DNA of 64,000 nt from Burkholderia sp. GAS332 (lineage in GTDB: Bacteria > Pseudomonadota > Gammaproteobacteria > Burkholderiales > Burkholderiaceae), in NCBI GenBank assembly GCA_900142905.1, contig FSRV01000002.1, forward strand, positions 1,364,001 to 1,428,000, read 5' to 3'. Below, piece by piece: positions 15,567 through 27,100 of the stretch. The position numbers were made by a program, and so were the translations under genes. How positions within the stretch are numbered: position 1 is the first letter of the stretch; each line of letters begins with the position of its first letter. The notes below the pieces were generated by a model. It had not been told where the DNA came from. It did no database searches and worked only from the letters and a program-made list of their open reading frames with translations.

Positions 15567-17030
15567 ATGATCTCCGACGATACGACCCAGCAAACTCAGC
15601 GCATCAACCAGGACACGCTACGCGAATTCGTAGACCGCAAATGGAACGACGAGATCGTGCCTGCGCTCACGGACTACATCGCGGTGCCGGCCAAGAGTCC
15701 GGCGTTCGATCCCGAGTGGGTCAAGCACGGCTATCTCGAGCGCGTGATTACCGACGCGGCGCAATGGGCCGAGCAGCAACCCGTACGCGGCCTGAAACTT
15801 GAAGTGGTTCGCTTGCCGGGCCGCACACCGGTGATCTTCTTCGAAACGGCCGCGACCCGATCGGGCAGCGAAGAAACCATCGTGCTGTACGGTCACCTCG
15901 ACAAGCAGCCTGAATTCGACGGCTGGCGCAACGACCTCGGCCCGTGGACGCCGAAGCTCGAAGACGGCAAGCTATACGGCCGCGGTGGCGCCGACGACGG
16001 CTATGCGATCTACGCGAGCCTCACGGCACTGGCCGCGCTGGACGCGCAAGGCATCGAGCGTCCGCGCTGCGTCGGCCTGATTGAAACCTGCGAGGAATCG
16101 GGTAGCTACGATCTGCTGCCGTACGTCGATGCATTGCGCGAGCGGCTCGGCAAAGTCGGGCTCGTCGTGTGTCTTGACTCGGGGGCGGGCAACTACGATC
16201 AGCTGTGGCTCACGACCTCGTTGCGCGGACTGGTCGCCGGCGACCTGGAAGTCCAGGTGCTCGACGAAGGTATTCACTCGGGCGGTTACGGCGGCATTGC
16301 GCCGTCGAGCTTCCGCATCATGCGTCAACTGTTCGACCGCCTCGAAGACTCCGCCAACGGCACGCTGTTGCCGAAGGGTTTCCACGTCTCGATCCCGGCG
16401 GACCGTCTGCGCGAAGCGGAAGCGACCGCCCAGATTCTCGGCGACGATGTCTGGAAGAAGCTGCCGTGGGCCTGCGGCCAGGACGGCCGTCAGGTGCTGC
16501 CCACCACGACCGATCCGCAAGAAGCCTTGCTCAACTCGACGTGGCGTCCGTCGCTGTCGGTGACCGGCGCGGCCGGTTTGCCCGCGCTGGCCGACGCCGG
16601 CAACGTGCTGCGCCCGCGCACGGCGTTCAAGCTGTCGCTGCGCCTGCCGCCGCTGATCGAAGCGGAAAAGGCCGTCGCCGAACTGAAGGCGCTGCTCGAA
16701 TTCGATCCGCCTTACAACGCCAAGGTCACTTTCAAGCCGGACGCGGGCGCCGCGAGCGGCTGGAGCGCACCCGATCTCGCGCCGTGGCTTGCGACTGCGC
16801 TGAACGACGCGTCGCGCGCGCATTACGGCGCAGACGTTGCCTACATGGGGCAGGGCGGCACGATACCGTTGATGAACGTCCTGAAGTCGGGCTTCCCGAA
16901 GTCGCAGTTCATGGTGTGCGGCGTGCTCGGGCCGAAGTCGAACGCGCACGGGCCGAACGAGTTCCTGCACGTGCCGTATGGCAAGAAGCTGACGGCAGCC
17001 GTTGCCGAGGTGATCGCAGCCGCGCCGTGA
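15567..17030 (+). CDS. M20-family metallopeptidase (dipeptidase-like)
   Basis: Zinc peptidase of the M20/M28 clan that cleaves dipeptides or acyl-amino acids in the cytoplasm. Metal-site motifs are present: YGHLDKQPE (His110), GRGGADDGYA (Asp143, bridging), ETCEESGS (catalytic Glu and ligand Glu), CLDSGAG and NAHGPNEFLHVPYG near the C-terminus. A dimerisation domain is inserted at about residues 210-370. Start at ATG 15567; the longer upstream reading has no support. 487 aa, normal for the group. Ends before a shared hairpin terminator and converges with the c-di-GMP gene. Confidence 0.92.
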   Translation: MISDDTTQQTQRINQDTLREFVDRKWNDEIVPALTDYIAVPAKSPAFDPEWVKHGYLERVITDAAQWAEQQPVRGLKLEVVRLPGRTPVIFFETAATRSGSEETIVLYGHLDKQPEFDGWRNDLGPWTPKLEDGKLYGRGGADDGYAIYASLTALAALDAQGIERPRCVGLIETCEESGSYDLLPYVDALRERLGKVGLVVCLDSGAGNYDQLWLTTSLRGLVAGDLEVQVLDEGIHSGGYGGIAPSSFRIMRQLFDRLEDSANGTLLPKGFHVSIPADRLREAEATAQILGDDVWKKLPWACGQDGRQVLPTTTDPQEALLNSTWRPSLSVTGAAGLPALADAGNVLRPRTAFKLSLRLPPLIEAEKAVAELKALLEFDPPYNAKVTFKPDAGAASGWSAPDLAPWLATALNDASRAHYGADVAYMGQGGTIPLMNVLKSGFPKSQFMVCGVLGPKSNAHGPNEFLHVPYGKKLTAAVAEVIAAAP

Positions 17031-17075
17031 GCGGTCGGCCTTGCCGTTTTCCGCAATAAATGTGTAGTCGAATCA

Positions 17076-17097
17076 GCGGGCGCTCGAGGGCGCCCGC
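17076..17097. terminator. Hairpin between convergent genes
   Basis: GCGGGCGC (17076-17083) pairs with GCGCCCGC (17090-17097) across a 6-base loop. It lies between the M20 gene and the c-di-GMP gene; the flanking T and A bases are modest, so it may serve both strands. Confidence 0.6.
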
Positions 17098-17120
17098 GTT
17101 TAAATAGGGCCCCCGGAAGC

Positions 17121-19124
17121 TCAGGCAATCAATCTGAGCTTCTGTCGATCCTGCAACCAGCGTTCGAATTCCGCGGCCGGCATGGCCTTACCGTACAGGA
17201 AGCCCTGCACGTAGTCCACGCCCAGCCCCCTCATGAACATCTCTTCCGCTTCGGTTTCGATGCCTTCGGCGACGACCTTGAAATTCAGTTCCTGCGCGAC
17301 CGCCACCATCGAGCGCACGAGTGCTTGCGCTTTGGTGTCGGCATTGATCGAGCGGACGAAACTGCGATCGAGCTTGATCACGTCGAGCGGAATGCGGCCC
17401 AACTGCGAGAGCGACGAGTAGCCGGTGCCGAAATCGTCCAGATGAACCTGTGCACCGATCTGGCGGAACTGCTTGATCAGATCGATCGCAGCCGCTTCGT
17501 CCTCGATCAGGCAGCTCTCAGTGAGTTCCAGGTCGATCAGGCACGGATCGAGATTCGCGCACTGCAGCGCTTCAGTGAAATGCTGCACCACGGCGGTATC
17601 GGCCAGTTGCCGTGCCGACACGTTGATCGCGATGCGCAGGTTGTAGCCGTCCGCCTTCCATTTGGCGGCCTGTTTTGCCGCGGTTTCCATGACCCAACGG
17701 CCGAGCACGCCGATTAGTCCGGACTCTTCCGCATAGCGGATGAAATCAGCCGGCATGATCTGCCCGCGCTCCACCGAGTTCCAGCGTACCAGCGCCTCCG
17801 CGCCCTGCACCGCGCCGGTGGCGAGCACGAGCTTGGGCTGATAGTGCAGCGTCAGCTGGCCCTCTTCGATGCCGCGCCGCAGGTTGGTGTCGAGCCACAT
17901 GTACTCGGCGACCTTGCGGTTCATGCCGGGCGAGAACACACGATAGGTGCGCTTGCCTTCATCTTTGGCAACGTACATCGCCGTGTCCGCGGAACGGATC
18001 AGCGATTCGAGGCTGTCGCCGTGTTCCGGATACAGCGCAATGCCGATCGAGCAAGCAGTGAAGACCTCGACGAGCCCCACGCTGAATGGCGTGCGCAGGC
18101 GTTCGAGAATGCGCTGCGCGGTGGCTTCGAGATCGCGGGTGGTACCTTTGGCGCCGAGCACGATGAATTCGTCGCCGCCAAGGCGCGCGAGCGCATCGTC
18201 TTCGTTCAGGCAGGTACGGATGGCCGCCGACACATCGCAGATCAGCTGGTCGCCGAAGGCGTGGCCGTAATGGTCGTTGACCCGCTTGAAGTTGTCGAGA
18301 TCCAGGAACAGCACACCGACGGATTCGCCCGGGGCCGCCGCTCCGATGGCGGTACGGATTTTGTCCTGGATTGCGTTGCGATTGGTGAGGCCAGTGAGCG
18401 AATCCGTGTTCGCCAGTTCGGTGAGCCGTTCCTGCGCGCGCCGTTCTTCAGTGATGTCGGTGCCTGAGCAGATCAGGAATTGTTCTTCGACGCCGCTGCC
18501 GCTGCGCACGAACTTGTTGCGAAACATGAACAACCGTTCGCCGTGGAGGGTTTTCACGCGCCGCTCCACTTCGTACGAGACGCCGCGATTGAAGAAGCTC
18601 GCAATGTTCTGGCTGGAGGCCGCGCCGGCTTCCGTGGACATGAAGAGCGCCCACACATTGCGGCCGATGACGTCTTCTTCCTTGAAGCCGGTGAGTTCCT
18701 CGGCGAGACGGTTGAAGCGCTGTATACGGCCGTGCCTGTCGACGATGACCACGACCGAATTGACTTCGGAGACGACCTGTTCGGCGAAAGCGAGGCCCTG
18801 AACCAGATCGCGCGCGACGGATTCGGTATCGTTATAGGCCGAGGCGGTGCCGGCCCACGTATTGCTGGCGATTTTTTTACCGACGAGATGCAGGCGTAGC
18901 GGTTCGCCGAACAGCTGTACGTCGAGGACGATGTGCGAGGTGATGCCGGTGAGGCAACGGATTTGCGAGGCTTGTTGGGGATTCAGCGGAATGGCGACAT
19001 TGGCCGGCACGTCGCCGGTAACCGGCGTGAGTTCCAGCGCGTTGCTGTCGTTCGACAAACGCCAGCAAGGGCTGCTTGTGCCGAACTGGGCATATAGCAC
19101 CTGATCGTGTTGGTCGTCGTTCAT
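17121..19124 (-). CDS. PAS-GGDEF-EAL c-di-GMP protein, RpfR/PdeR-like
   Basis: Turns over c-di-GMP. N-terminal ~95 residues (QFGTSSPCWRLSNDSN...) resemble the FI-type domain of RpfR and PdeR. A PAS domain follows (about 115-230, VVVIVDRHGRIQRFNRLAEELTG split over two strands), then GGDEF (GGDEF at 316-320 intact) and EAL (EAL at 443-445, DDFGTGYSSL present), so both active sites look complete. 667 aa from ATG 19124, preceded by GGGGATC. B. cenocepacia RpfR has this architecture and binds the diffusible signal BDSF, but no rpfF-type synthase is next to this gene, so the assignment is by architecture only. It converges with the M20 gene. Confidence 0.88.
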   Translation of the reverse strand: MNDDQHDQVLYAQFGTSSPCWRLSNDSNALELTPVTGDVPANVAIPLNPQQASQIRCLTGITSHIVLDVQLFGEPLRLHLVGKKIASNTWAGTASAYNDTESVARDLVQGLAFAEQVVSEVNSVVVIVDRHGRIQRFNRLAEELTGFKEEDVIGRNVWALFMSTEAGAASSQNIASFFNRGVSYEVERRVKTLHGERLFMFRNKFVRSGSGVEEQFLICSGTDITEERRAQERLTELANTDSLTGLTNRNAIQDKIRTAIGAAAPGESVGVLFLDLDNFKRVNDHYGHAFGDQLICDVSAAIRTCLNEDDALARLGGDEFIVLGAKGTTRDLEATAQRILERLRTPFSVGLVEVFTACSIGIALYPEHGDSLESLIRSADTAMYVAKDEGKRTYRVFSPGMNRKVAEYMWLDTNLRRGIEEGQLTLHYQPKLVLATGAVQGAEALVRWNSVERGQIMPADFIRYAEESGLIGVLGRWVMETAAKQAAKWKADGYNLRIAINVSARQLADTAVVQHFTEALQCANLDPCLIDLELTESCLIEDEAAAIDLIKQFRQIGAQVHLDDFGTGYSSLSQLGRIPLDVIKLDRSFVRSINADTKAQALVRSMVAVAQELNFKVVAEGIETEAEEMFMRGLGVDYVQGFLYGKAMPAAEFERWLQDRQKLRLIA

Positions 19125-19334
19125 GAGATCCCCGGGCCGGTGTGTGCCGAAGAGCCCGCCGTGAAGGCGGCCCGCGCGGCAAACAGTCTTCATCATACTT
19201 AAAGACTGGCCCCATTGTAGCTAAGCGGCTGATATTCAGGCTTATAAACATTAACGGTTGGGATGGCCTTCGGCTTTAGGCTTTGCTTCAAGGTGCGCGC
19301 TGGCGCGAAACCTCGAAAACGCATCAAAATTGCC

Positions 19335-22300
19335 TCAAAACCGCCGGGCCAACAGGCTCCGGGCGTGCTCACGCTCCGAAGGAATCGTTTCCACCGAGGG
19401 GGCAAACCAGAAAGCGCCTGCCACAAGCGTCGCGACAACGACGCCATCCCGATACAAAACCCGATTTCCCGCTACAGAGGGCACCCGTTCGCCGACCAGC
19501 AACGTACCTGCAAGATTTAAAGGATCGGTGCCTGCGACACACACAAAAGCACCGTCGTTCGCATGCCGTCGAACTTCCCGCAACAATGGAATCGCTTCCG
19601 GTAAAGCAAACTGTTCGCCCGCGAGGCCGTTCACAAACCGCCCGCCGCGAATGATGCCGCGCGCTTCGAGCCGCTGATACACGCGCAACAGATCCCGCCA
19701 CGGCGGCAACCATTCAGCTTCGCGTTCGAGCAAGCGCCAGAACACCACGCCATAGCGGCGTAGCAAGGTCATCGCGACATGCTCGAGCACTTCGGGGGCA
19801 ACCTGCTGACGGCGCGCCGGCGAAGTTTCCGCTGCGGTAACAACGGGCTGCCGGCTGACTAACGCCCAGCGTCCTGCATCGTCCATTCCTCCGATCAATG
19901 CGCTCGACCTGGCACGCCGGCTACTCGAATAGGCACTGCGTTTGGCGACGGGCTTCAATAACGCCCGCAAGCCCGCGAAACTGTCGGAATTCACGAGGCC
20001 GGCGGCGACCAGCTCGCCCAGCGCGTTCTCCAGTTCCATACGCAAGCCGCTTACCTCGGTCAGCAATTCGTCGAAGAACATCGCGCCATGTTGCGATAAG
20101 GTGTCGTAGACGTTTTGCGCGCGGGCCGATAGCTCCGGTTGTTTCGACGGGTCGATCAGCGCGCGCCATACGCGCACCTGAGCGCGCGGTAAAAGCACGA
20201 TCGGCGTGCTGCGCACCGGTCCCGCCGCATTGCGTGCCCGCTCGGTCAGGCGGGTCCAGACGATCTTACCGGCACGGCATAGTTCGTCCAGCGAACTGTT
20301 CGCGTACGCCTTCACGCGTGCAGGCAGAATGTCTTCTTCCCATGCGGCCGCCGCGGCCTGAAAACCTTCCAATTGGTCGAGCACGGCGGCCAATGCGTCG
20401 CGTCCTTCGCTGCGCGTGTCCGGTGTCAAATGCTGCCATTCGAATAGAAAACGCATAAAGTCGTGCCGTTCCACCGGCTCGATTTCGCGTCGCAAGCGTT
20501 TCACCGTGTAACGGTGGATCCGCGCCAGTAAATGACGCTCGCACCATTCTTCTTCGGTTGCGCCCGGCGAAAAGCGGCCGCGCATCATGTAGCCTTCCGC
20601 TTCGAGACGCGTCAGCGTGAGTTCGACGGATGCCGTGGGCAACCCCAGCGCCCGCGCGATCGCGCGTGCGGGGAGCGGGCCGAAGCCGGTCAGCCGGGCG
20701 CGCAGCACGTCGAGCAGTGCGTCGTCCGCGCTCCACGTGTCGGTGTAGCCCTTCGGGGCGGTGAGCGGCGGTTCACACGGGGCGTCAGGGTAGAGCGCCT
20801 GGAAGCAGGTCAGGCGCTCGGCGGGCAGCCACAGCGCGTCGTCGGCGGCGATTTGCAGGCGCGTCGCGCGGCCGGATCCGGCCAGCGACGCGAGCCATGC
20901 CGGCCAGCCTTCACCGTTGCGCGCTTCGGCCTCGGTGATGCAGGCGAGGCCGCTCAGCGCTTCGTGCATCTCGTCAGCGCTGCGCGCTTGCGGCCAAGCT
21001 TCGTCGCGCACGCTGTCGATCGCGTCGGCATCGAGCGCACCGAGGTCGTCCGCGCTGGACGGATCGGTCCAGCGGCGGTTCAGCACGGCTTGCGTGCGGC
21101 GCTCCTCGATCGGCGCGTCGTCGAGAAAGGCGTAGGGCTTGGCATTGAGGATTTCGGCGGCAAGCGGTGATGGCGCCGGCAAATCGCGGGCGATCAGTTG
21201 CACGCCGCCCTGTTCGATACGACGCAGCAAGGCAAGCCAGCTTTCGCTGTCCATTGCTTCGTGCAGACAGTCGTCGACGGTTTGGTCCACTAATGGATGA
21301 TGCGGCAGTTCGCGTTCACCGACGATGTTCTCCAGGCACGCGGCCTGCTCGGGAAACACGCTGGCCAGCAGATCTTCGCTACGCATGCGCTGCAATTGCG
21401 GCGGCGTCTTGCGCCCGCCGGTATAACGCGGCAAGCCGAGCGAGGTGGTCGCGTTCCAGCGCCAGCGCACGCCGAAGAGCGGTGCGTCGAGCAGCGCCTG
21501 GATCAGCAGATGCTCGGCGGTGTTCGAATGCAGGTAGCGCCACACGTCGTCGAGGACGAACGAATGGCTGCCGGTGAGCGAGAGGACGATGGCGTCTTCG
21601 GTGGCGGCGGCTTGCAGTTCGAAGTTGAAGTTCCGGCAAAAACGCTTGCGCAACGCGAGGCCCCACGCGCGGTTCACTCGGCTGCCGAACGGTGCGTGGA
21701 TCACGAGTTGCGTGCCGCCGGACTCGTCGAAGAAACGTTCCATGACCAGCGTGTTTTGCGTCGGCAATACGCTGAGGGCGGCGCGTGCTCGCGCGAGATA
21801 GTCGACGATTTGCCGCGCGGCGGCTTCCTCGAGATTGAGCGTGTCGACGAGCCAGCCAACTGCGCGTTGGAGGCGCGCGGTCAGGAACTGGCTTTCAGAC
21901 TGCGTCGCTTCGGCGATAGTCAGTGCTGTCGTGCCGTGAGCAGCGCTCGAATCTGAATCTGTGCTCGACGCTGCGCGTGCGGACTTGCGCCGTGGCGAAT
22001 GCGGCTTGCTTTGCGACGCTACGGCGTCGCCCTCGGCGTCCTTCCCATCGAGCAAGCGCCCGATCTGCTCACGCAAGCGCGCGACGCCAAACGACAGTTC
22101 ATCGCTGCGCCCCGGCGCCTCGCCGAGCCAGAACGGAATATTCGGCGGCTGCCCCTGGGCGTCCTCGACTCGCACCCGGCCGCTCTCGATCCGCAGAATC
22201 CGGTATGACGCATTGCCGAGTTGAAACACATCGCCGGCAAGACTCTCTACGGCGAAATCCTCGTTGACGGTACCGATATTGATCGCCTGCGGTTCGAGCA

Positions 22301-24005
22301 CCACCGCATAGTCGGCGTTCTCGGGAATGGTGCCGCCTGAGGTCACGGCGACCAGTTTGCCGCCGCGCCGGCCGCGCAAGGTGCCGCTCACCGCGTCGCG
22401 ATGAATATAGGCGCCGCGGGGGCCATTGCGGCTTGTATAACCTTCGGCCAGCATGCGCAACACGGCGTCGTATTGCTCGCGTTTTAGGTCGGCATAAGGT
22501 GCCGCGCGCCGCATCCTCTCGAACAGGGCGTCTTCGCTCCATTCGGCGCTCGATACTTCGGCGACGATCTGTTGGGCGAGCACATCGAGCGGTGCGCGCG
22601 GAATCCGCAACGCATCGAGTTCGCCGCGCCGCACGCAATCGAGCAGCGCCGCGCATTCGATCAGATCGTCGCGCGAAGCCGGAAACAGCCGGCCCTTCGG
22701 CATGCCGCCGACATGGTGGCCCGAGCGACCCACCCGTTGCAGAAACGGCGCGATCGCGCGTGGCGAACCCATCTGGCAGACCAGATCGACGTCGCCGATA
22801 TCGATACCCAGTTCCAGCGAAGCGGTGGCGATCAGCACACGCAACTCACCGCGTTTCAGGCGCTGCTCGGCGTCGAAACGATGCTCCTTGGCGAGGCTGC
22901 CGTGATGCGCGGCGACCACGTCCTTGCCCAGGCGCTCGGTCAGATGGCGCGCGGCGCGCTCGGCCATGCGGCGCGTGTTGACGAAAATCAGCGTGGTGCG
23001 ATGCATCGCGACCAGTTCGGCGAGGCGGTCGTAGACGCGCTCCCACACCTCGTTGGGCATGACCGCTTCGAGCGGCACGGGGGGAATCTCCAGCGCGAGA
23101 TCGCGCTCGCGGATGTGACCGACGTCGACGATAGCGCAGTCCGCGGGCGTGCCGCTTTCGATGCTTGCGCCGCCCACCAGAAAGCGCGCGACGGCGCTGA
23201 CCGGTTTTTGCGTCGCCGACAGGCCGATCCGCGGCAAGCGCCGCTGACACAGCGCGTCGAGCCGTTCTAGGCTGAGCGCCAGATGGCTGCCGCGCTTGCT
23301 GCCGGCGAGCGCATGAATTTCATCGACGATCACCGTGCGCACCGTCGACAGCATGCGGCGGCCGGAATCCGAGCCGAGCAGGACGTACAGCGATTCCGGC
23401 GTGGTCACGAGAATATGGGGTGCGCGTTTTCTCAGCGCGTTGCGCTCCTGCTGCGTGGTGTCGCCGGTGCGTACGGCGGTGCGGATGTCTAGCGGCGGCA
23501 GGCCGAGCGCGTCGAGCTCCGCGGCGATGCCTTGCAACGGCATTTGCAGATTGAGGCGGATGTCATTGGAGAGGGCCTTGAGCGGTGAGACGTAGACCAC
23601 GAGCGTTTCGTCCGGCAAGACACCGCCGTTGGCGAGGCCTTGGCAGACGAGTTCGTCAAGCGCGGACAGGAACGCGGTGAGGGTCTTGCCCGATCCGGTG
23701 GGCGCGGCGACCAGGGTCGAACGCCCACTGCGAATCTGCGGCCACGCGGCAGCCTGGGCGTCGGTGGGGGTGGGGAACGCCTTGCGGAACCAGTTGGCGA
23801 CCGCGGGATGGAGATCATCCAGCGCGCTGGCCGTTAAAGAGCGCGAACCGGGGCTCGAAGCAGGTTTCGAAGCAGGGCGCGAGACAGTATCTGAAGTCGT
23901 CCCCAATGCCGGATCCAAGCTCGAAGAATCAGAGGGCGTGCCCACGGCGGTGGCGGATGTCGAGGCCGAAGTCATGCTGGCATAGATGGGGACGCGGCGT
24001 GCCAT
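19335..24005 (-). CDS. lhr: Lhr-type large superfamily 2 helicase
   Basis: ATP-dependent 3'-5' helicase linked to DNA repair. Walker A is APTGSGKT (101-108), the DEVH-box variant is DEIH (228-231), and RecA-like domain 2 carries [10 protein letters not shown] and QRVGRSGH. After the winged-helix and beta-bundle core (to about 870) comes the long Lhr-CTD, for a total of 1556 aa, close to E. coli Lhr (1538). The first 60 residues are low-complexity Ser/Ala/Thr, and ATG 23975 is an alternative start; neither has a strong ribosome site. A variable linker around residues 650-690 is rich in Ser and Lys. It follows the autotransporter gene on the same strand with 168 bases between. Confidence 0.93.
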   Translation of the reverse strand: MARRVPIYASMTSASTSATAVGTPSDSSSLDPALGTTSDTVSRPASKPASSPGSRSLTASALDDLHPAVANWFRKAFPTPTDAQAAAWPQIRSGRSTLVAAPTGSGKTLTAFLSALDELVCQGLANGGVLPDETLVVYVSPLKALSNDIRLNLQMPLQGIAAELDALGLPPLDIRTAVRTGDTTQQERNALRKRAPHILVTTPESLYVLLGSDSGRRMLSTVRTVIVDEIHALAGSKRGSHLALSLERLDALCQRRLPRIGLSATQKPVSAVARFLVGGASIESGTPADCAIVDVGHIRERDLALEIPPVPLEAVMPNEVWERVYDRLAELVAMHRTTLIFVNTRRMAERAARHLTERLGKDVVAAHHGSLAKEHRFDAEQRLKRGELRVLIATASLELGIDIGDVDLVCQMGSPRAIAPFLQRVGRSGHHVGGMPKGRLFPASRDDLIECAALLDCVRRGELDALRIPRAPLDVLAQQIVAEVSSAEWSEDALFERMRRAAPYADLKREQYDAVLRMLAEGYTSRNGPRGAYIHRDAVSGTLRGRRGGKLVAVTSGGTIPENADYAVVLEPQAINIGTVNEDFAVESLAGDVFQLGNASYRILRIESGRVRVEDAQGQPPNIPFWLGEAPGRSDELSFGVARLREQIGRLLDGKDAEGDAVASQSKPHSPRRKSARAASSTDSDSSAAHGTTALTIAEATQSESQFLTARLQRAVGWLVDTLNLEEAAARQIVDYLARARAALSVLPTQNTLVMERFFDESGGTQLVIHAPFGSRVNRAWGLALRKRFCRNFNFELQAAATEDAIVLSLTGSHSFVLDDVWRYLHSNTAEHLLIQALLDAPLFGVRWRWNATTSLGLPRYTGGRKTPPQLQRMRSEDLLASVFPEQAACLENIVGERELPHHPLVDQTVDDCLHEAMDSESWLALLRRIEQGGVQLIARDLPAPSPLAAEILNAKPYAFLDDAPIEERRTQAVLNRRWTDPSSADDLGALDADAIDSVRDEAWPQARSADEMHEALSGLACITEAEARNGEGWPAWLASLAGSGRATRLQIAADDALWLPAERLTCFQALYPDAPCEPPLTAPKGYTDTWSADDALLDVLRARLTGFGPLPARAIARALGLPTASVELTLTRLEAEGYMMRGRFSPGATEEEWCERHLLARIHRYTVKRLRREIEPVERHDFMRFLFEWQHLTPDTRSEGRDALAAVLDQLEGFQAAAAAWEEDILPARVKAYANSSLDELCRAGKIVWTRLTERARNAAGPVRSTPIVLLPRAQVRVWRALIDPSKQPELSARAQNVYDTLSQHGAMFFDELLTEVSGLRMELENALGELVAAGLVNSDSFAGLRALLKPVAKRSAYSSSRRARSSALIGGMDDAGRWALVSRQPVVTAAETSPARRQQVAPEVLEHVAMTLLRRYGVVFWRLLEREAEWLPPWRDLLRVYQRLEARGIIRGGRFVNGLAGEQFALPEAIPLLREVRRHANDGAFVCVAGTDPLNLAGTLLVGERVPSVAGNRVLYRDGVVVATLVAGAFWFAPSVETIPSEREHARSLLARRF

Positions 24006-24173
24006 ATCCAGAGGGCGGCAAACGCCGGCCTGTTACGAAAATCAGTGACCAGTCTGGCAGGTTTTGACCTGCTTTGCCGAAGCTTGGGTGGTAGAGATCG
24101 CCCGGAACGTGGTGGCAATCGCTACCGGTGCGGACCGGACCGCGCCGCACCCAACGCGCAGCGCTGCGCAGAA

Positions 24174-27100
24174 TTACCAGACCCAGCGTACCCCCGCATC
24201 GCCCGTCACCGTTCTCTGATGCGCGCCACCCAGGTTCGTCAGCCAGCCGAGCGTCGCGAATACGCTGCCCGACGTGCTGAATTTGCCGACCACGCCCGCG
24301 CCGAGTTGCGCCGCGGTTTGCCCAACGGTGCCCGGAATCACGGTCCCCCCGCCGAAGGTGACTTTGTCGTCGGCGCCGAACGTGCGTAAGAAGCTGGCGC
24401 GCAGATACGGCCGCCAGGCAATCGCGAAGGCATCGAACTGGCCTTGCAGGCGCGCGCCGATTCGTCCGACGAAAGTATTGCCGCTGTTGAAGCCGACGCT
24501 CGATACGCCATCGTTGAAATCGGAGAGCGCGAGGCGTTGCCACACGAGTTGCGCTTGCGGTTCGAGCGTGAGCCCCGCGCCGAGCGGAATCGGCAGACCG
24601 CCTTCGAGCGAACCGGTCACCGCGTTGCCGTGCGTCGTCGTGTTGAGGCCGTCGCGCGAGACCGGATCGACGGTCAGCGAACTGCCCATCAGTACGGCGT
24701 CCGTGTACCAACCGCTCGGGCCGATATGTGTCCAGTAGCCGCCGAGGCTATACGCGTTGATCGCGAGGTGGCCCACGGCGAGATTGGGCATGCCGAGCGC
24801 AAAGCCGTCGACGTCGCCGGTCGCCCGCGCGAAACCCACGAACAAACCATAGTGATTGCGCTGGCCGCTCGCGCTGTGATCCGCGTAAAGATCCTGCCCG
24901 GCCTGGATCCCATACACCGAGCCGTCGAATTGCGGATTCACCGCACCGTTCTGGCTCAGCACGCTATGGCCGCCCCACGCGCGGCCCCAGGCGGCGGGCA
25001 GTGTGCCGCTCTCGTTCAACAAGGCCTGATCGCCTTGCCGGTCATGAAATGTGTCGATCTGCATGAGGCCGAGTTCACGCGCGACGCCGGGCGCTGCTGC
25101 GTAGACCGGCACTTCGACGCGATACAACGGTATGGCGCCCGAGCCCGCGGGCGGCGCGACCGGCAGAGGCGGCGTGCCCTCGGCCGCAATCGGTTCGCCG
25201 GGGACGGCTACGGGCGGCTCACCAGGCGTAGTGACGGGCTGGCCAGGCGTGGTGACCGGCGGCGGAGAGGTCACCCCGTTGGGCAGCGGCGCGACCGTAT
25301 TGCGCAGATACCAGTTGTCCGTCGTACCGCCGCTCACACCGCCTTTGGCGAGATAGTAGGAATACGCGCCGGCCTTCACCGGTGTGGCCAGCGTGAAGGC
25401 GCTCGCGTCGGTGGTGGCGCCGTTGGTCGCCTGAATCAGTTGAATACCGTCCGCTACCGTTTGTGCACCCTGGCCGCCGACGTTCGTGACTTGCAGGCGC
25501 GTTGAGCCGGTGGCGGTTCCGCCGCTCAGCACGAGGCGATCGGATGCCGCGCCGTCGCCGGCGACGACAGTGTTCAGTCCGATGGTGCCATTCTGTCCGA
25601 CATAGTTGCCCGTCACATTGAGCTGGTTGCCCACACCCGCACCGGCCGGGCCGCCGATCTGCACAAGCCCGGCGTTCACCAGCGAGCCGTTGATCGAGAA
25701 CGCGCCGGTCCCCTCGCTTGCCAACGACGGCACTGCATTCGCCACCGCGAGCGTGCCGTTGTTCGTGACTGCGCCCGTCACGCTGCCATAGCCGCCGAGC
25801 GTCGCCCCTGAGGCAACGGTGGTGGCGCCACCGCCCGTGAGCGCGGCGCCGGCATGGGCGGCGTCGCCGATCGCGAGGCTGCCCGCGGCGACCGTGGTGG
25901 GGCCGCTATAGGTGCTCACGCCGGTCATCAGCAAGCTGCCGCTGCCGGCTTTCGTCAAGGCGCCGGTTCCGCTCACTGCCTGCGTGAGCGTGGTATTGAA
26001 CGATTGCGTGTCGATCGTGCCGCCGCCCGCGGCCAACGTGATTGCACGTGTGCCGGCCAGGTCGAAGCTCGTCGTCAATTGCAGCGTGCCGCTATTGAAC
26101 GTGAGGCCGCCGGTGGTCGCGCCGAGCGCATTGTCCGCGCCGACGGCGATCGTCCCTTGATCGATTGTCGTGCCACCCGAGTAGGTGTTGCCGGTCGCCG
26201 AAGCCGGTGCGAGCGTCAACACGCCGGCGCCGGTTTTATCGACTGCGCCCGTGCCGCTGATCGACCCCGCATAGGTGCCCGCGTTGTCCTGGGCAAACCG
26301 CACGAGTCCATTGTCGGTCACGCTGGCGGGCAGGTTCTGCGCGTTCGCCTGCAAGGTCGCGCCGCTATCGACCAGTGCTGTTGCGCTCGCGCCGAGTGTG
26401 CCGGTCAGATTGAGCGTGCCGGTCTGCACATGCGCGAGCGAGAAGGTCCCGCTACCGGTCCAGTTCCACAACACGCCTTGCATCAGCAAGGTCTGAAAGT
26501 TGGTAAACGCATTCGACGCCGTGCCCGAGCCTTGCAAGGTTACCGTGTTGGTTCCCCCTCCGCCGTCGGCTGTACCGTTGATCACGGAGCCGGTTTGCAG
26601 AATCAGCGAATCGTTGCCGTTGCCCATCGTGATCGCCGTGCCGATGCCGCTTTGCACGAGCCCCGCATTGATGATGGTGCTATTGCCGTTGAGCGTGCGG
26701 ATGCCGGAGCCGTTCTGGCTGATGATGCTGCCGCCCGCGAGGTTCTGGATCGTCGCCACGAAGCTCGATCCCGCCGTGTTCGAAAACACCGCGTCGGAGC
26801 CGCTGCCGCTCGCGCTGATCGTGCCGCTGTTGGTCAACTGGTCGTTATTGCCTTGCAGATAAGCGGTTGGACTGGCCGCGCCGGTGGTGGACAGCGTGCC
26901 GCTGTTGTTGATGATGCCGCTGCCGCCCAGAATCGATGCCGCGCGCGCGTTACTGCCCGAGGTCGTCACCGTGCCGCTGTTGATCAGCGTGTTGCTCAGC
27001 TGGCCGACGTTTGTTTGTCCCCACGCGGCTGTCATGCCGTAAGCGTTGGGGCCACTGGTGGTGATGGTGCCGCGATTGGTCAGCGTGTTGCCGCTGCCGT

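Noticed and set aside
24156..24169. GCGCAGCGCTGCGC palindrome after the autotransporter
   Set aside because: A self-complementary 14-mer with almost no loop and no T-run; common in GC-rich DNA, so not called a terminator.
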